A DNA stretch of 5,808 nt, taken from a bacterium. GTDB lineage: Bacteria > UBP14 > UBA6098 > B30-G16. The stretch covers positions 1 to 5,808 of the forward strand of contig QNEG01000118.1 in assembly GCA_003645115.1 (NCBI GenBank), written 5' to 3'. The notes beneath the pieces were generated by a model. That model did no database searches and was not told where the DNA came from. It saw nothing but the letters and a program-made list of their open reading frames with translations. This document shows, piece after piece, positions 5,166 through 5,808 of the stretch. Every line of letters starts with the position of its first letter. Position 1 is the first letter of the stretch. The translations under genes were made by a program, and so were the position numbers.

Positions 5166-5808
5166 ATGGGAAAGAAAAAACTCACTATGAAGGAACAATT
5201 GAGATTATTGCTGAGAATTCAGGAATATGACAGTCGCCTTCTGGAACTGGAGATGAGAAAATCGTTTTTCCCCGATTTGCTGAAACAACTGGAACAGGAA
5301 ATAGAGAATTTGCAGACGGAATATGAACAAAAGAGTGCGCGGTTAAAGGAAGTGAAAAAAGAAATCGGTATGCTCGAACTCACCCTAAAAGAAGAGGAGG
5401 ATGCACTGCAAGGTTCGCAAGACCGCCTGATGAATGTGTCCACTAACAAAGAATACGATGCGGTCCAACTGGAAATACAATCTCATAAGGAAAAGATTGC
5501 TGATGCCGAGGAGAAATTGATTGTTTTGCTCGATGAACAAAGCACACTGGAAAAAGATGTGGAGCAGCTGAAAGAAAAAATCGGTATCACTACAAAAGAG
5601 AATAAATCGCGAATCGAGGAGATAAAAAAGAATTCTCAAGAAATTAATGGAATAATAGAGAAAATACAAGCCGAGCGAGATAATCTGGCGGAGAAAGTTT
5701 CCACACCATTGATAAATCGCTATCGTCAAATAAGGCGCGGACGACAAGGAGTAGCCGTGGTTCCGGTTGTGGAACGAGCTTGCGGTGGATGCAGGCGCGC
5801 ACTACCGC
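5166..5808 (+). CDS. Coiled-coil zinc-ribbon protein of the COG1579 (FlgZ/CdsZ-like) family, 3' truncated by window edge
   Basis: The frame is open from ATG 5166 to the window end, giving 214 full codons with no stop, so the gene continues to the right. Residues about 8-175 are a long Glu/Lys/Leu-rich helical region with heptad character, which should fold as an antiparallel coiled-coil hairpin. Within it lies NVSTNKEYDAVQLEI (90-104), a family signature at the hairpin. At the end, residues 203-214 give ERACGGCRRALP, with C206 and C209 as the first half of a four-cysteine zinc ribbon; the second CxxC should lie just past the edge. Relatives include Helicobacter HP0958 (FlgZ), tied to flagellar gene expression, and Chlamydia CT398 (CdsZ). 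In most bacteria the role is only 'predicted nucleic-acid-binding'. Nothing here points to flagella, so I assign family but not function. It follows the NIF3-like gene, supporting the assignment. Confidence 0.88.
   Translation, partial: MGKKKLTMKEQLRLLLRIQEYDSRLLELEMRKSFFPDLLKQLEQEIENLQTEYEQKSARLKEVKKEIGMLELTLKEEEDALQGSQDRLMNVSTNKEYDAVQLEIQSHKEKIADAEEKLIVLLDEQSTLEKDVEQLKEKIGITTKENKSRIEEIKKNSQEINGIIEKIQAERDNLAEKVSTPLINRYRQIRRGRQGVAVVPVVERACGGCRRALP

Noticed and set aside
5219..5747. Minus-strand frames of 76 and 120 codons opposite the zinc-ribbon gene
   Set aside because: They mirror a Glu/Lys-rich coiled-coil gene, which gives few antisense stops and a Phe/Ser/Leu-rich peptide; the + strand gene has a ribosome site and family motifs.
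1..5808. CRISPR arrays, insertion sequences, phage or defence genes
   Set aside because: I saw no regularly spaced repeats, terminal inverted repeats, transposase, integrase or known defence motifs on either strand.

Overview
The window looks like a contig piece from a roughly 40% G+C, Shine-Dalgarno-using bacterium. The best lineage clue is the C-terminus of the third gene (2457-3560), which carries a FlgD-like / type IX secretion (Por) sorting domain. Such tails are common in the Bacteroidetes/Fibrobacteres/Chlorobi superphylum and in uncultured candidate phyla around it (Cloacimonetes, Marinimicrobia, Zixibacteria, WOR-3 and relatives). Strong AGGAGG sites argue against Bacteroidetes proper. 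The phylum assignment is an inference, not a call.

Layout: (1) 1-1033 is the 3' end of clpC, the second AAA+ module of a ClpP-partner unfoldase. (2) 1055-3646 reads as one transcription unit: a TTGACT promoter, two secreted proteins of unknown function (1130-2389 and 2457-3560), and a textbook hairpin/poly-T terminator. The first secreted protein has an Fn3-like middle and a duplicated C-terminal module; the second has a sorting domain. (3) 3725-3983 is a small tRNA unit: a TTGACA promoter, tRNA(CAT), tRNA-Val(CAC) and a second terminator. (4) 3990-5808 is a housekeeping pair: a NIF3/YqfO-type dinuclear metal protein and a coiled-coil plus zinc-ribbon protein of the COG1579 family. The latter runs off the right edge. 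All genes lie on the + strand.

ClpC, NIF3, COG1579 and the tRNAs are ordinary core functions. The least explained part is the secreted pair at 1130-3560. I see no CRISPR array, transposon, prophage, toxin-antitoxin or recognised defence genes, and I cannot claim a new system. The points most worth a second look are: the nif3 start, which has no ribosome site and sits 6 bases after a terminator; the tRNA(CAT), whose acceptor stem looks like the Ile2 (AUA-reading) type; a 3' untranslated segment that exactly complements the ribosome site of the first secreted gene; the internal duplication in that gene; and a codon-context bias favouring TTC over TTT before G.
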